64,000 nt of DNA, taken from positions 1 to 64,000 of the forward strand of contig DASXFD010000076.1 of the NCBI GenBank assembly GCA_036489755.1, read 5' to 3'. Under the pieces are notes generated by a model. That model was not told the origin of the DNA. It saw only the letters and a program-made list of their open reading frames with translations, and did no database searches. The position numbers were made by a program, and so were the translations under genes. Position 1 is the stretch's first letter. Each line of letters starts with the position of its first letter. This DNA is from JABFXX01 sp036489755. GTDB taxonomy: Bacteria; Myxococcota_A; Polyangia; Haliangiales; Haliangiaceae. Shown piece after piece: positions 29,723-39,966 of the stretch.

Positions 29723-32506
29723 TCAGCTCGTCAGTCCCAGCCTGGCGCGTAGGGCCACGTGCGGCGCGCTGTACGCGAACTCGACGAGATCGCGGTCGAG
29801 CTCGCCGGCTTCCTTGGCGCCGACGAAGGCCGCCGGGATGTCGCCGCACAGCAGCAAACCGGCGCGATCGGCGGTGCGCGTCAGGCTCTTTGCCCACGCC
29901 GAGAGGTTCAGCCCGCCGCCCGAACGCGACAACAGCCGCAGCGCCGATGCGCGCGCCTGATCGCGCACGCCGGCCGGCAGCTGGCCGACGGCGGCATCGG
30001 CTTTCACGGCGAGCGCGTCGTCCTTGCCGAGCTCGGTGCCCGCGGCATCGCGCACGATCGCGAGCACGACCGCGCGCAACACGCGGCCCGGTCGCGACGC
30101 GCCGACCGCGCGACCCGGCCACAAGAACGTGAGCGCGCGCGCGAGCCGGAATACGAGATCGGGCCGCTCGGGCGCGGTGAGCACGTCGTCGCCGGCGACG
30201 AGCACCGGCGGATCGCACGCGACGACGTGGATCTGCGCGCCGATCTCGACGCGCGGGTAGACCGGCGCCTCGGCGACGCCGATGATCTGCGCGAGCTGGC
30301 CGCGCAACCGGCGAAATGCCGCGGGCAGCTGAGCGTCGCCGATGACCTGGCTCGGATCGAGCTCGGCATCGGCGAGCGACATCGGCGCGAGCGCGTGCAC
30401 GGCCGGTGTCACGAGCTCGAGCAGCGCGCCGAGCTCGGTGGTGTCGTTGGGATGACGGAGCTGGCTCCAGTCGTCAGGACCGAGCGGCGATGCCGGCAAT
30501 CGCACGCCGGCGACGCGGTAGCGCTCGTAGAGATCCGCCATCGTCGAATCGGCGCTGCCGAGCGCGACCATCGTCGCGGCCGCCAGGAATGCGGCGTCGG
30601 CGTGGCCCGCGGCGGCGGTGCTCTGGACGAGCGCGGCGCCGGAGCGCGGATCGCCGAGCGCTTCGTGCCAGCCGTCGCGCTGCAGCTCGATCACGCGCGT
30701 GCGCTGGCGTGCTTCGGCGCGCTGCGCGAGCACGGCGACTTCGGGATCGCGCGGCGCGAGCCGGCGCGCGTTTGCGACCGCGGTCGTCGCCGCTTGCGGA
30801 TCGTCGAGGTGATCGAGGTACACGCGCGCGAGACGGAGCCAAGCGTGCGCTTCGGCGGCGCCGCCCTTGCCGCGCAAGCGGAACAGCACACGTTTGAGCA
30901 CGCGCTCGAGCCGGCGCAGCTCGCCCCGCGCGACGAGCATCGACTCGATCGCGGCCGCGGCGTCGCTGCGCGTCGGCGCGAGATCGAGCGAGCGTTCGAG
31001 GTGAAACAACGCGGCGGTCTCGTCGACGCGCAGCACGGCCTCGATGCGGCCTTTGTAATCGTGGGCCGCCGCGTGGTCGGGGTTCATCGACAGCGCGAGA
31101 TCGAGCTCGCCGCGGGCGGTCTCGGCAGTTTCGGTCGTGACCTCGCCGGCGGCGCGCCATACCGCCCAGCCGAGCGCCGCGTGATAGTCGGCTTCGTTCG
31201 GAGCGCGCGCGATCACCGTCTTCAAGAGGCCGATCGCTTGCGTCCACTGTGCTTTCGCGAGGCAGTCCTCGGCCATGCGAAACGTCAGCTCGGTATCGAT
31301 CGACGGCGGCATCTGCACGAGCTCGCCGCCCGCCAGCTCGCGATCGTAGGCGGCGCGCTTGCGCGGATCGCTCAGCACGGCGAGCGCGGTCGCGTACGCC
31401 TTGCGAACTTCGGCGGCCTTCGGCTCGTCGGAGCCGGCCGCGGTGCGATCGAACAACGCGAGCTTGATCTGCGATGCGGCATCGAGGTCGTCGGCGCTCG
31501 CATCGCGATCGACGAGCAAGATCGCGTAGTGATCGGCGCCCTGGACGCGGCTGTGCTCGGCGACGATCGCCTGGCGCGTCGAGCTCGCGTGATCGCGCTC
31601 CACGCTGACCTTCGCCAGCTCGGCGGTCGACACCACGCCCGAGTCTTCCGACGACAGCTCCGCGAACTCGAGCGGCGACGCGCCCGACGTCGTCTTGAGA
31701 TCGACGGCCGTCTCTTCGTCGAACAACAGCTCGTAGAGCCCGCTGTCTTCCGAGATATCGAGGCTGTCGTCGCCGGTCGGCGCGCGTTTCTTGGGCGCAC
31801 CGAGGCCGACCGCGACGTGCTTGGTCGTGATCGCGTCGCACAACAGCAGCGAATCGACGATCGTGCGCGCGACGATGCGCTCGCCGTGCGCGCGCTCGAT
31901 CTCGCCGATCGGCGCGCCCGCCGACAGCGCCGCGAACGGCACTTCGCCGAGCATCTTCTTGAGCTCGTGGCGCAGCCGCTTGCCGCGCTCGGTGAGCTCG
32001 AACGACATGCCGTCGAGCCGCGACAGCCGCGATAGATCGAGCGCCGCGGTCTCGCGCAGCCCGCCGAACACGACGTCCAGCATGCGCAGCTGCATGCCCT
32101 CGACGGCCTGCGCGCCCTCGTCGAAGCGCCACGCGCCCTGTGGCCAGCGCAACGCCTGCACGAGCTTGTGCCGCGCCTGTCGGCCGAGGTGATCGATCAA
32201 CTGCTCGAACGTGAGGATCTGCAGGCCGACGAGGGCCTCGCCGAGCTTGCCGCCGACGCTCGCGGCGCGCGCGATCGCCTTGCGATGCTCGTCCTCGGTG
32301 ATCGTGCCGCTCGAGACCAGGAAGTGGCCGAGCGTCTCGTCGCGCGGCGTCGACGCCGTGCTCACCGGGTTGCCGTTCACGAGCTCGACCGACTTCGAGA
32401 TCCGGCCGCGCCGCAGCACGAGCTTGCCGGTCGCGAGCTCCTCGTGGAGGTCGAGCAAGACCGCGGGCAACGACCGCATCGCGAGCTCGCCCGAGCGCGA
32501 CTGCAT
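29723..32506 (-). CDS. DUF4388 protein with J-like domain and TPRs
   Basis: 927 aa. The N-terminus (about 1-110) is DUF4388 (LPAVLLDLHEELATGKLVLRR, then SVELVNGNPV), a domain common in Myxococcota signalling proteins. Around 325-395 is a J-domain-like helix set (DHYAILLVDRDASADDL ... AYATALAVLSDPRKRAAYDREL) in which the HPD tripeptide needed to stimulate DnaK is absent. TPR-like repeats follow to about 700. The C-terminal 220 residues are an unassigned helical domain. It is probably a cytoplasmic scaffold. It could be a Type IV pilus or gliding-linked protein, but nothing here proves it. Confidence 0.82.
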   Translation of the reverse strand: MQSRSGELAMRSLPAVLLDLHEELATGKLVLRRGRISKSVELVNGNPVSTASTPRDETLGHFLVSSGTITEDEHRKAIARAASVGGKLGEALVGLQILTFEQLIDHLGRQARHKLVQALRWPQGAWRFDEGAQAVEGMQLRMLDVVFGGLRETAALDLSRLSRLDGMSFELTERGKRLRHELKKMLGEVPFAALSAGAPIGEIERAHGERIVARTIVDSLLLCDAITTKHVAVGLGAPKKRAPTGDDSLDISEDSGLYELLFDEETAVDLKTTSGASPLEFAELSSEDSGVVSTAELAKVSVERDHASSTRQAIVAEHSRVQGADHYAILLVDRDASADDLDAASQIKLALFDRTAAGSDEPKAAEVRKAYATALAVLSDPRKRAAYDRELAGGELVQMPPSIDTELTFRMAEDCLAKAQWTQAIGLLKTVIARAPNEADYHAALGWAVWRAAGEVTTETAETARGELDLALSMNPDHAAAHDYKGRIEAVLRVDETAALFHLERSLDLAPTRSDAAAAIESMLVARGELRRLERVLKRVLFRLRGKGGAAEAHAWLRLARVYLDHLDDPQAATTAVANARRLAPRDPEVAVLAQRAEARQRTRVIELQRDGWHEALGDPRSGAALVQSTAAAGHADAAFLAAATMVALGSADSTMADLYERYRVAGVRLPASPLGPDDWSQLRHPNDTTELGALLELVTPAVHALAPMSLADAELDPSQVIGDAQLPAAFRRLRGQLAQIIGVAEAPVYPRVEIGAQIHVVACDPPVLVAGDDVLTAPERPDLVFRLARALTFLWPGRAVGASRPGRVLRAVVLAIVRDAAGTELGKDDALAVKADAAVGQLPAGVRDQARASALRLLSRSGGGLNLSAWAKSLTRTADRAGLLLCGDIPAAFVGAKEAGELDRDLVEFAYSAPHVALRARLGLTS

Positions 32507-32524
32507 GAGCCGGCCGATAGTAGC

Positions 32525-34350
<1,826 letters not shown>

Positions 34351-34382
34351 CGCGCGAGCCTAGCACTCGCGCGCGAGCGACC

Positions 34383-35987
34383 TCAGAAGTTGGCCTGGTA
34401 GATCACGCGCTCGAAGCTCGAGCTATCGTTGAGATCGGTGTCGGCCCCGCAGCGAAATCCGCCGTAGAACGTGTCGCTGCCGTACCCCAAGTCAGCGCCT
34501 ACGGTGTGCCAGCACAATCGCAATGGTGTGCTGGCGTCTGTTCCGTTGTTGATGTCGTAGGTGTCGCATACCGAAAGCTCGATCGGTGCGCCCTCCGGCG
34601 CGAAGCCCCACGCGAAGTCCTCGTCGAAATACCAGCCGACGCCGTTCGCATCGTGGGGCGTGCTGCTCTGGCCGGTTTCGAACGTGACATCAGCGCGGGC
34701 AGCGTACGCGGCGAGCTGGAGCGTGTCCGACCCGGTCGGCCGGCACGCCATCATCAGCTCACTGCCGGAGCATGCTGCCAGCACACCGTCGATCGATGTG
34801 CCGGCCGTGTTGTAGTCCTCGACGAAGCACTGCGACCAACCTTGGAGAGTGTCGATCGGAATGTTGGTCTGCGGACCGACGAACGTCGTCGCGAATAGAG
34901 CCGTGCACGCGCCGGCACTGCACGCTTGCTCGACTGCGCACGCCGAGCCGCACATCCCGCAGTTGTTCGGATCGAAGTCTGTGTCGGTGCACGTGCCGTT
35001 GCAGTCGGTGAGCCCGCTCTGGCAGGTCAGCGCGCACGCGCCCGAGCCGTCGCACACGGAGCCCGAGCCGCACGCGCTGCCCGCGTTCGCGCCCTGACAA
35101 TCCGCGGTCGCGCCGCAGTACGTGTTGTCGCGGTTCGGATCGATGCACTGGCCGTTGCAAGCGATCTCGTCGCCCGGGCACGTCACCACGCACGCGCTGC
35201 CGCTGCACACCTCGCCCGAGCCGCACGCCGAGCCCGCGTTCGCGCCCGTGCAGTCGCCACTCGCGCCGCAGTAGTTGTCGTTGCTGCTCGGATCGATGCA
35301 CGTGCCGTTGCACGCGACCATCGTGTCCTGACACGTCAGCTCGCACGCGCCGCTGCCGTCGCACACGCTGCCGCCGGCACACGCGCTGCCGGCGTTCGAG
35401 CCCGTGCAGTCGGCGGTCGCTCCGCAATACGTGTTGTTCGTGTTCGGATCGACGCACGTGCCGCCGCAATCGAGCTCGCCGCTGCCGCACGAGGTCGCGC
35501 AGACGCCGGAGCCGTTGCAGACCTCGCCGCCGCCGCACATCACGCCGGAGCTCGCGCCCTGGCAGTTTCCGCTCGCACCGCAGTGCGTGTTGTCAGTGGT
35601 CGGATCGATGCACGCGCCGTCGCACGACAGCTCGCCCGGCGGACAGTTCGCTTCGCACGTACCGGCGTCGCAGCTCGTGCCGTTGCTGCACGTGTTGTCG
35701 CATGCGCCGCAGTTCTCGTTGTCGCTCTGCTCGTTCGTGCACGTGCCGTTGCAGACCTCGAGGCCCGTCTGGCACGACAGCGCGCACACGCCTGCGCCGT
35801 TGCAGACGGAACCGGCGCCGCATTGGTTCCCACACGCGCCGCAGTTTGCGTTGTCGGTCTCCACGTCGACACAGGCCGACCCGCAGGTCATCGACGGTGA
35901 CGCGCACGCCGGCGCAAGGTTGTTATCGCCGCAGGCCGCTAACAGGCCGCACGCGACCAGTGCAAGGACGCTACTACGTAAAGGCAT
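34383..35987 (-). CDS. Cys-repeat lipoprotein
   Basis: 534 aa. ATG 35987 is chosen because GAGGAG lies 7 nt upstream and it gives signal MPLRSSVLALVACGLLAACG with lipobox LAAC. The mature N-terminal 330 residues are about seven imperfect repeats of 45-50 aa with Cys-Asn-Gly-Thr-Cys cores (for example CNGTCIDPSSNDNYCGASGDC and CNGQCIDPNRDNTYCG). This pattern is typical of extracellular Cys-rich surface proteins of Myxococcota. The last 170 residues are a non-repeat domain with a lamin/DUF-like beta fold. It is probably surface-exposed. The repeat DNA spans about 34900-35900. Confidence 0.85.
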   Translation of the reverse strand: MPLRSSVLALVACGLLAACGDNNLAPACASPSMTCGSACVDVETDNANCGACGNQCGAGSVCNGAGVCALSCQTGLEVCNGTCTNEQSDNENCGACDNTCSNGTSCDAGTCEANCPPGELSCDGACIDPTTDNTHCGASGNCQGASSGVMCGGGEVCNGSGVCATSCGSGELDCGGTCVDPNTNNTYCGATADCTGSNAGSACAGGSVCDGSGACELTCQDTMVACNGTCIDPSSNDNYCGASGDCTGANAGSACGSGEVCSGSACVVTCPGDEIACNGQCIDPNRDNTYCGATADCQGANAGSACGSGSVCDGSGACALTCQSGLTDCNGTCTDTDFDPNNCGMCGSACAVEQACSAGACTALFATTFVGPQTNIPIDTLQGWSQCFVEDYNTAGTSIDGVLAACSGSELMMACRPTGSDTLQLAAYAARADVTFETGQSSTPHDANGVGWYFDEDFAWGFAPEGAPIELSVCDTYDINNGTDASTPLRLCWHTVGADLGYGSDTFYGGFRCGADTDLNDSSSFERVIYQANF

Positions 35988-36013
35988 CTGAGCTCCTCGA
36001 CGGCGCATGGTGC

Positions 36014-36029
36014 TCACTCCCCGGAGTGA
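36014..36029. promoter_or_regulatory. Palindrome between copA and Cys-repeat lipoprotein
   Basis: TCACTCC-CC-GGAGTGA, perfect 7-bp arms with a 2-nt spacer, lies about 43 nt past the copA stop and 27 nt before the lipoprotein ATG at 35987. A dimeric regulator could bind it, or it could fold as a weak hairpin. There is no following U-run, so I do not call it a terminator. Confidence 0.4.
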
Positions 36030-36071
36030 AGCGTCGCCATTTTCCACGGTATCAATTCGCGGTTCGCGAAG

Positions 36072-38201
36072 TCAATGTCGTGCGCCGGTGAAGCGGCGAA
36101 GCGCGAGCGAGCTTGCGAGCACGCTGACGCTCGACACCGACATCGCGGCACTCGCGAGCATGGGCGACGCGAAGCCGAGCGCGGCGATCGGAATGCACAG
36201 CGCGTTGTACGCGAACGCGGCGATCAGATTTCTTCGGATCACGTGCAGGGTCGCGCGTGCGAGGCCGAGCGCGGTGGGCAGTGTCGCGATGCCGCCGCGC
36301 AGCAGCGTGACGTCGGCGGCGGCCGCGGCGATGTCGGTGCCCGAACCGAGCGCGACGCCGAGATCGGCGGCGGCGAGCGCCGGCGCGTCGTTGATGCCAT
36401 CGCCGATCATCGCGACGCGTTGCCCGCGCCCGCGTTCCTGCGTCACGAGCGCGGCCTTGCCGGTGGGCAGAACACGCGCGTGCACGCGCGAGATGCCGAC
36501 GGCGTCGGCGATCCAGCGCGCGGCCGGCTCGCGATCGCCGGTGATCATCACGGGCTCGACGCCGAGCTCGCGCAGCGCCGCGATCGTCGCCTTCGCGGCC
36601 GGCGCCGGCGGATCGGCGACCGACAGCGTGCCGGCGACCGTGCCGTCGACGACGACCTGCGAGCTCGACGCGTACGGCGCGTCGCTCGCATCGGTCGCGG
36701 CGATCGCAACGTCGCGGCCGTCGACGCGCGCGGTGATCCCGGCGCCGGGCTTCACGACGACGTCGGTCGGGCGCACGAGCGCGAGTCCGCGCGCTTTGGC
36801 CGCATCGACGATCGCGCGCGCGATCGGATGCTCGCTGCCCTGCTCCGCCGACGCGGCGAGCGCGAGCAGCTCGTCGGAGACCTCGCCGACGAGCGCGGGC
36901 GTACCGGCGGTCAGCGTGCCGGTCTTGTCGAGACACGCGACCGTGATCGCGCTCGCGCGCTCGAGTGCGTCGCCGCCCGAAAACAGCACGCCGAGCTCGG
37001 CACCGCGCGCGGTACCGACGGCAACGGCCGCCGGCGTGGCGAGGCCGAGCGCGCACGGGCACGCGATCACGAGCACCGCGACCGCGCGCTCGATCGCCAG
37101 CGAGCCGCCCGCGCCGGCCAATAGCCAGCCCACGCACGTCGCCGCGGCGATCGCGAGCACGGCCGGCACGAACCACGCCGACACGCGATCCGCGAGCCGT
37201 GCGATCGGCGCCTTGTGGCCTTGCGCGTCGGCGACGGCGCGCGCGATTCGTGCGAGCGCGGTATCGGCTCCCGCGCGCGCGACGCGTACGACGAGCGCAC
37301 CGTGGTGGTTGAGCGTGCCCGCGTAGACCGGCGCGCCTTCGGCTTTGTCCACGGGCAGCGCCTCGCCGGTGAGCAGCGACTCGTCGATCGCGGATGCGCC
37401 TTCGACGATGGTGCCGTCGGCGGCGAGCCGCTCGCCGGGCCGCACCGCGAGCCGATCGCCGGCTGCAAGCTCGGCGGCGGCGACCTCGCGCTCGTCGCCC
37501 GCGTCGTCGAGCACGCGCGCACGAGCCGGCGCGAGCTCGTACAACCCGCGCACTGCATCGGCCACGCGCGCCCGCGCACGCGACTCGAGCAGCTTGCCGA
37601 TCATCACGAACGCGACGATGGCGCCCGCCGCATCGAAGTACACCGCCGGCGCGGCGGCGTGCGGATCGGCGAGCCAGCGCGCGGCGGCGACTGCCGACGA
37701 CAGCCATGCCGCGCCGGCGCCGAGCGCGATCAGCGTGTTCATGTCGGGCGCGCCGTGGCGCACCGCGATCCAGCCACCGCGCAAGAAGCGCCACCCCGGC
37801 ACGAGCACGATCACGGTGCCCAGCACGAGCTGCGCGACGACGCTTCGATCGAGCATCGCGAGCGCGATCAGCGGAATCGCCAGCGCGATCGCGAGGACCG
37901 CGTCGCGGCGTAGCGCAGCGTCTTCATCGCGGACTGCGGCGCGCTCGGCATCGAGTCGCTCGCCGGCGGGCGCGTCGAGCACGTCGGCCGGCACCTCGTA
38001 ACCGGCGGCGCGAATCGCGGCGATCGCGGCCTCCGCGTTCGCGAGCTCCGGATCGACGACCAGCCGCGCGCGGGACAGCGGCAGGTTGACCTCCGCGCTC
38101 GTCACGCCGGGCACCGCCGCGACTGCGCGCTCGACTCGGCGCACGCAGGCCGCGCACGTCATGCCGAGCACCGGAAGATCGATTGTCGTCGTCTCGCTCA
38201 C
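36072..38201 (-). CDS. copA: Copper-type P1B ATPase
   Basis: 709 aa. The N-terminal heavy-metal-associated (HMA) domain (about 8-75) has MTCAACV. The transport motif CPC is in IACPCALGLATP (about 382), phosphorylation site DKTGTLT (about 425), SEHP in EHPIARAIV and hinge GDGINDAPAL (about 598). The CPC and SEHP group matches P1B-1/Cu+ efflux pumps. The number of membrane helices and lone HMA fit. It is divergent from the CopZ-like gene with only 18 nt between start codons. Metal preference (Cu+ rather than Ag+ or other) is inferred from motifs and neighbours. Confidence 0.93.
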   Translation of the reverse strand: MSETTTIDLPVLGMTCAACVRRVERAVAAVPGVTSAEVNLPLSRARLVVDPELANAEAAIAAIRAAGYEVPADVLDAPAGERLDAERAAVRDEDAALRRDAVLAIALAIPLIALAMLDRSVVAQLVLGTVIVLVPGWRFLRGGWIAVRHGAPDMNTLIALGAGAAWLSSAVAAARWLADPHAAAPAVYFDAAGAIVAFVMIGKLLESRARARVADAVRGLYELAPARARVLDDAGDEREVAAAELAAGDRLAVRPGERLAADGTIVEGASAIDESLLTGEALPVDKAEGAPVYAGTLNHHGALVVRVARAGADTALARIARAVADAQGHKAPIARLADRVSAWFVPAVLAIAAATCVGWLLAGAGGSLAIERAVAVLVIACPCALGLATPAAVAVGTARGAELGVLFSGGDALERASAITVACLDKTGTLTAGTPALVGEVSDELLALAASAEQGSEHPIARAIVDAAKARGLALVRPTDVVVKPGAGITARVDGRDVAIAATDASDAPYASSSQVVVDGTVAGTLSVADPPAPAAKATIAALRELGVEPVMITGDREPAARWIADAVGISRVHARVLPTGKAALVTQERGRGQRVAMIGDGINDAPALAAADLGVALGSGTDIAAAAADVTLLRGGIATLPTALGLARATLHVIRRNLIAAFAYNALCIPIAALGFASPMLASAAMSVSSVSVLASSLALRRFTGARH

Positions 38202-38219
38202 GAGTGGTAGCGTCCTCTA

Positions 38220-38423
38220 GTGATCACCACGTTGCGCATCACCGGCATGTCTTGCAACAACTGTGTTCGACACGTCGACGAGGCGCTGCGCGCGATTCCT
38301 AGCGTGACCACCGTCGACGTCAGCCTGCCCGATCAGCGGGCCACCGTCACGCACGACGACGTCGAAGCGGAGACGATGGTCGCCGCCGTCGAATCGGCCG
38401 GTTACCACGCGCTGGCCGTGTAA
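38220..38423 (+). CDS. copZ: CopZ-like heavy-metal-associated chaperone
   Basis: 67 aa from GTG 38220. A single HMA domain with the metal-binding MSCNNC (GMSCNNCVRHVDEAL) and the family fold (VTTVDVSLPDQRATV, then AAVESAGY). Such chaperones pass Cu(I) to a P1B ATPase. The gene starts 18 nt from divergent copA, so both probably respond to the same signal. Confidence 0.9.
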   Translation: MITTLRITGMSCNNCVRHVDEALRAIPSVTTVDVSLPDQRATVTHDDVEAETMVAAVESAGYHALAV

Positions 38424-38570
38424 TCCTGTCGCGCATGACCGTGGGCGTGGATCGGCGTGCTGGCGGCGAGCCCGGCGTGCGCGAACCCTGCGCCGCAAGC
38501 CGAGGCGTCTCGCTGCAGTACGGCGCGACCGATCGCTAGTCACGTTTTCGCGGCTGCCGCCTATATCGGC

Positions 38571-38699
38571 ATGTCCAAGCTACGCATCGCGCTGTTCGCC
38601 TTCGCCGTCCTCGTTCCCGCCGTCGCGCTCGCCTCCGATCGAGGCGCATGTTGCGACGGGCCCTGTTGCCCGGGCTGCCCGCTCTGTCACCATCGCTGA
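38571..38699 (+). CDS. Small Cys-rich exported peptide
   Basis: 42 aa. Signal MSKLRIALFAFAVLVPAVALA precedes a 21-residue mature part, SDRGACCDGPCCPGCPLCHHR, with six Cys and a terminal HH. It lies in the copper island directly before the sigma gene (1-nt gap). The likely role is periplasmic or secreted metal sequestration, metallothionein-like; that is inference. A longer in-frame start at 38457 is possible but would lengthen the N-terminus with an unlikely sequence. Confidence 0.65.
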   Translation: MSKLRIALFAFAVLVPAVALASDRGACCDGPCCPGCPLCHHR

Positions 38700-38700
38700 A

Positions 38701-39219
38701 ATGGATCGCGCCGAGCTGCACGGCTGGATGACGGCGGCCGCGGACGGTGATCGGTCCGCGGTCGAGCCGCTATTTTCGGCGTTGTGGCCGGTCGCGGTGC
38801 GTTACGCGACGAAGCTCGTCGGCGATGCCGCGCTCGCCGAAGACTGCGCGCAGGATGCGCTCGTCGCGCTGTTCGGCCAGCTCGCGCGGTTCGATCGCGA
38901 GCGCGACGGCTTGAGCTGGGCGCTGGCGATCGTCACGTGGCACTGCCGCAGCGCCCGCCGCCGCGTGCAGCGTCGCGCCGAGATTTCAACGCTGCCGGCG
39001 ATCGCCGTCGACGAGCCGCACGAGCTGCGCGACCTCGTGCGCGCCGCGCTCGCCGAGCTCGATCAGCTCGCACCGCACGATCGCGACGTGATCGCCGCGG
39101 CGATCACCGGCGACGACGAGCTCCGCGCCGCGATCGCTCCGGCCACGTTTCGCAAGCGCCTCGAACGCGCGCTCGCTCGGCTTCGCACGTCTTGGAGGTC
39201 TCGCCATGGCACGCTCTGA
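38701..39219 (+). CDS. ECF-like sigma-70 family factor
   Basis: 172 aa. Sigma region 2 is visible as SALWPVAVRYATKLVGDAALAEDCAQDALVALFGQL and region 4 as a compact HTH (LDQLAPHDRDVIAAAI ... TFRKRLERALARLR). It is a minimal two-domain extracytoplasmic-function type. It overlaps the membrane-protein gene by 14 nt, a likely anti-sigma pairing, and sits within the copper genes, which are therefore its probable regulon. No zinc anti-sigma HxxxCxxC motif is seen in the partner. Confidence 0.82.
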   Translation: MDRAELHGWMTAAADGDRSAVEPLFSALWPVAVRYATKLVGDAALAEDCAQDALVALFGQLARFDRERDGLSWALAIVTWHCRSARRRVQRRAEISTLPAIAVDEPHELRDLVRAALAELDQLAPHDRDVIAAAITGDDELRAAIAPATFRKRLERALARLRTSWRSRHGTL

Positions 39220-39763
39220 TGTCGCTCTTGCTCGCGCGCGCGGCGCCTACGAGCGCACGCACGTGCTCGCCGGTGCGCGCGGCATCGCGATCGCCGCGGG
39301 GTTGACCGTGCTCGCGATCGGCCTGCATCGCACCACCAGCACGACGTGGCTCGTCGCCTCGCTGCTCGGCGCGACGCTCGCGACGCTCGGCTGGCGCGGC
39401 GGCGCATGGCGGCGCGGTGCGCTCGCGGGCGTGCTCGCCGGGCTGCCGGTGTTCGTCGCACCGGTCGTCGTGTTCGCGCTCGGCCACGGCGGGCATTGCC
39501 CGAGCTGCGAGCTCGGGCCGACGCTGTCGTGCCTCGTCACGTGCTTCGGCACGAGCTCGCTCGCGGGCATCGCCGTCGGCCGGTTCGCGCTCGCCGATGC
39601 GTCGCCGATGCGGTTCGCAGGTGGCGCGCTCGCCGCGGCCGCGTTCACGGGCCTGCTCGGCTGTGCGACCACTGGGCTCGGCGGCGCGACCGGCATCGTC
39701 GTCGGGCTCGTCGCCGGCGGCGTCACGGGTTGGGCGCTCGGGCGACGAACCGCGCACGCGTGA
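39206..39763 (+). CDS. Polytopic membrane protein, possible anti-sigma factor
   Basis: 185 aa from ATG 39206 with GGAGGT upstream. The N-terminal 20 residues are cytoplasmic-like; four to five hydrophobic segments follow (GIAIAAGLTVLAIGL, TWLVASLLGATLATLG, GALAGVLAGLPVFVAPVVVFAL and others). A loop has GHCPSCELGPTLSCLVTCFG, four Cys that could sense metal or redox. Because it overlaps the sigma gene it may be its membrane-held antagonist. This is inference. It is not a classical zinc anti-sigma. Confidence 0.7.
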   Translation: MARSDVALARARGAYERTHVLAGARGIAIAAGLTVLAIGLHRTTSTTWLVASLLGATLATLGWRGGAWRRGALAGVLAGLPVFVAPVVVFALGHGGHCPSCELGPTLSCLVTCFGTSSLAGIAVGRFALADASPMRFAGGALAAAAFTGLLGCATTGLGGATGIVVGLVAGGVTGWALGRRTAHA

Positions 39764-39777
39764 TATACCGGGCGTCG

Positions 39778-39966
39778 ATGTTGCGGGGCATTCTCGCCGT
39801 CTTGTGGCTCGTCGGCTGCGCGGTCGATGCGCCCGTGCTGGCGGTCGATCATCCAGCGAATCCGACTGCGCCATCGGGCCGCCGCGCGCCGCCCTCCGAA
39901 GCATTCGGATCGGGTTCCGCGCAACCGCCGCCGATGACGATGCCAATGCAGATGCACCACTCGTGA
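39778..39966 (+). CDS. Small lipoprotein with Met/His-rich tail
   Basis: 62 aa. Signal MLRGILAVLWLVGCAVD has lipobox VGC. The C-terminus PPPMTMPMQMHHS alternates Met and ends HHS, a pattern suited to Cu(I)/Cu(II) binding. It overlaps the TolC-family gene by 3 nt (GTGA). Its place before the TolC and oxidase genes suggests a periplasmic copper carrier. Confidence 0.65.
   Translation: MLRGILAVLWLVGCAVDAPVLAVDHPANPTAPSGRRAPPSEAFGSGSAQPPPMTMPMQMHHS

Noticed and set aside
34900..35900. Regular repeats every 140-150 bp, possibly CRISPR or direct repeats
   Set aside because: They code Cys-repeat protein units in one frame, with unequal sequence and no spacer pattern.
38457..38570. Longer start for the Cys-rich peptide
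   Set aside because: The upstream extension puts an unlikely sequence before a well-formed signal peptide at 38571.
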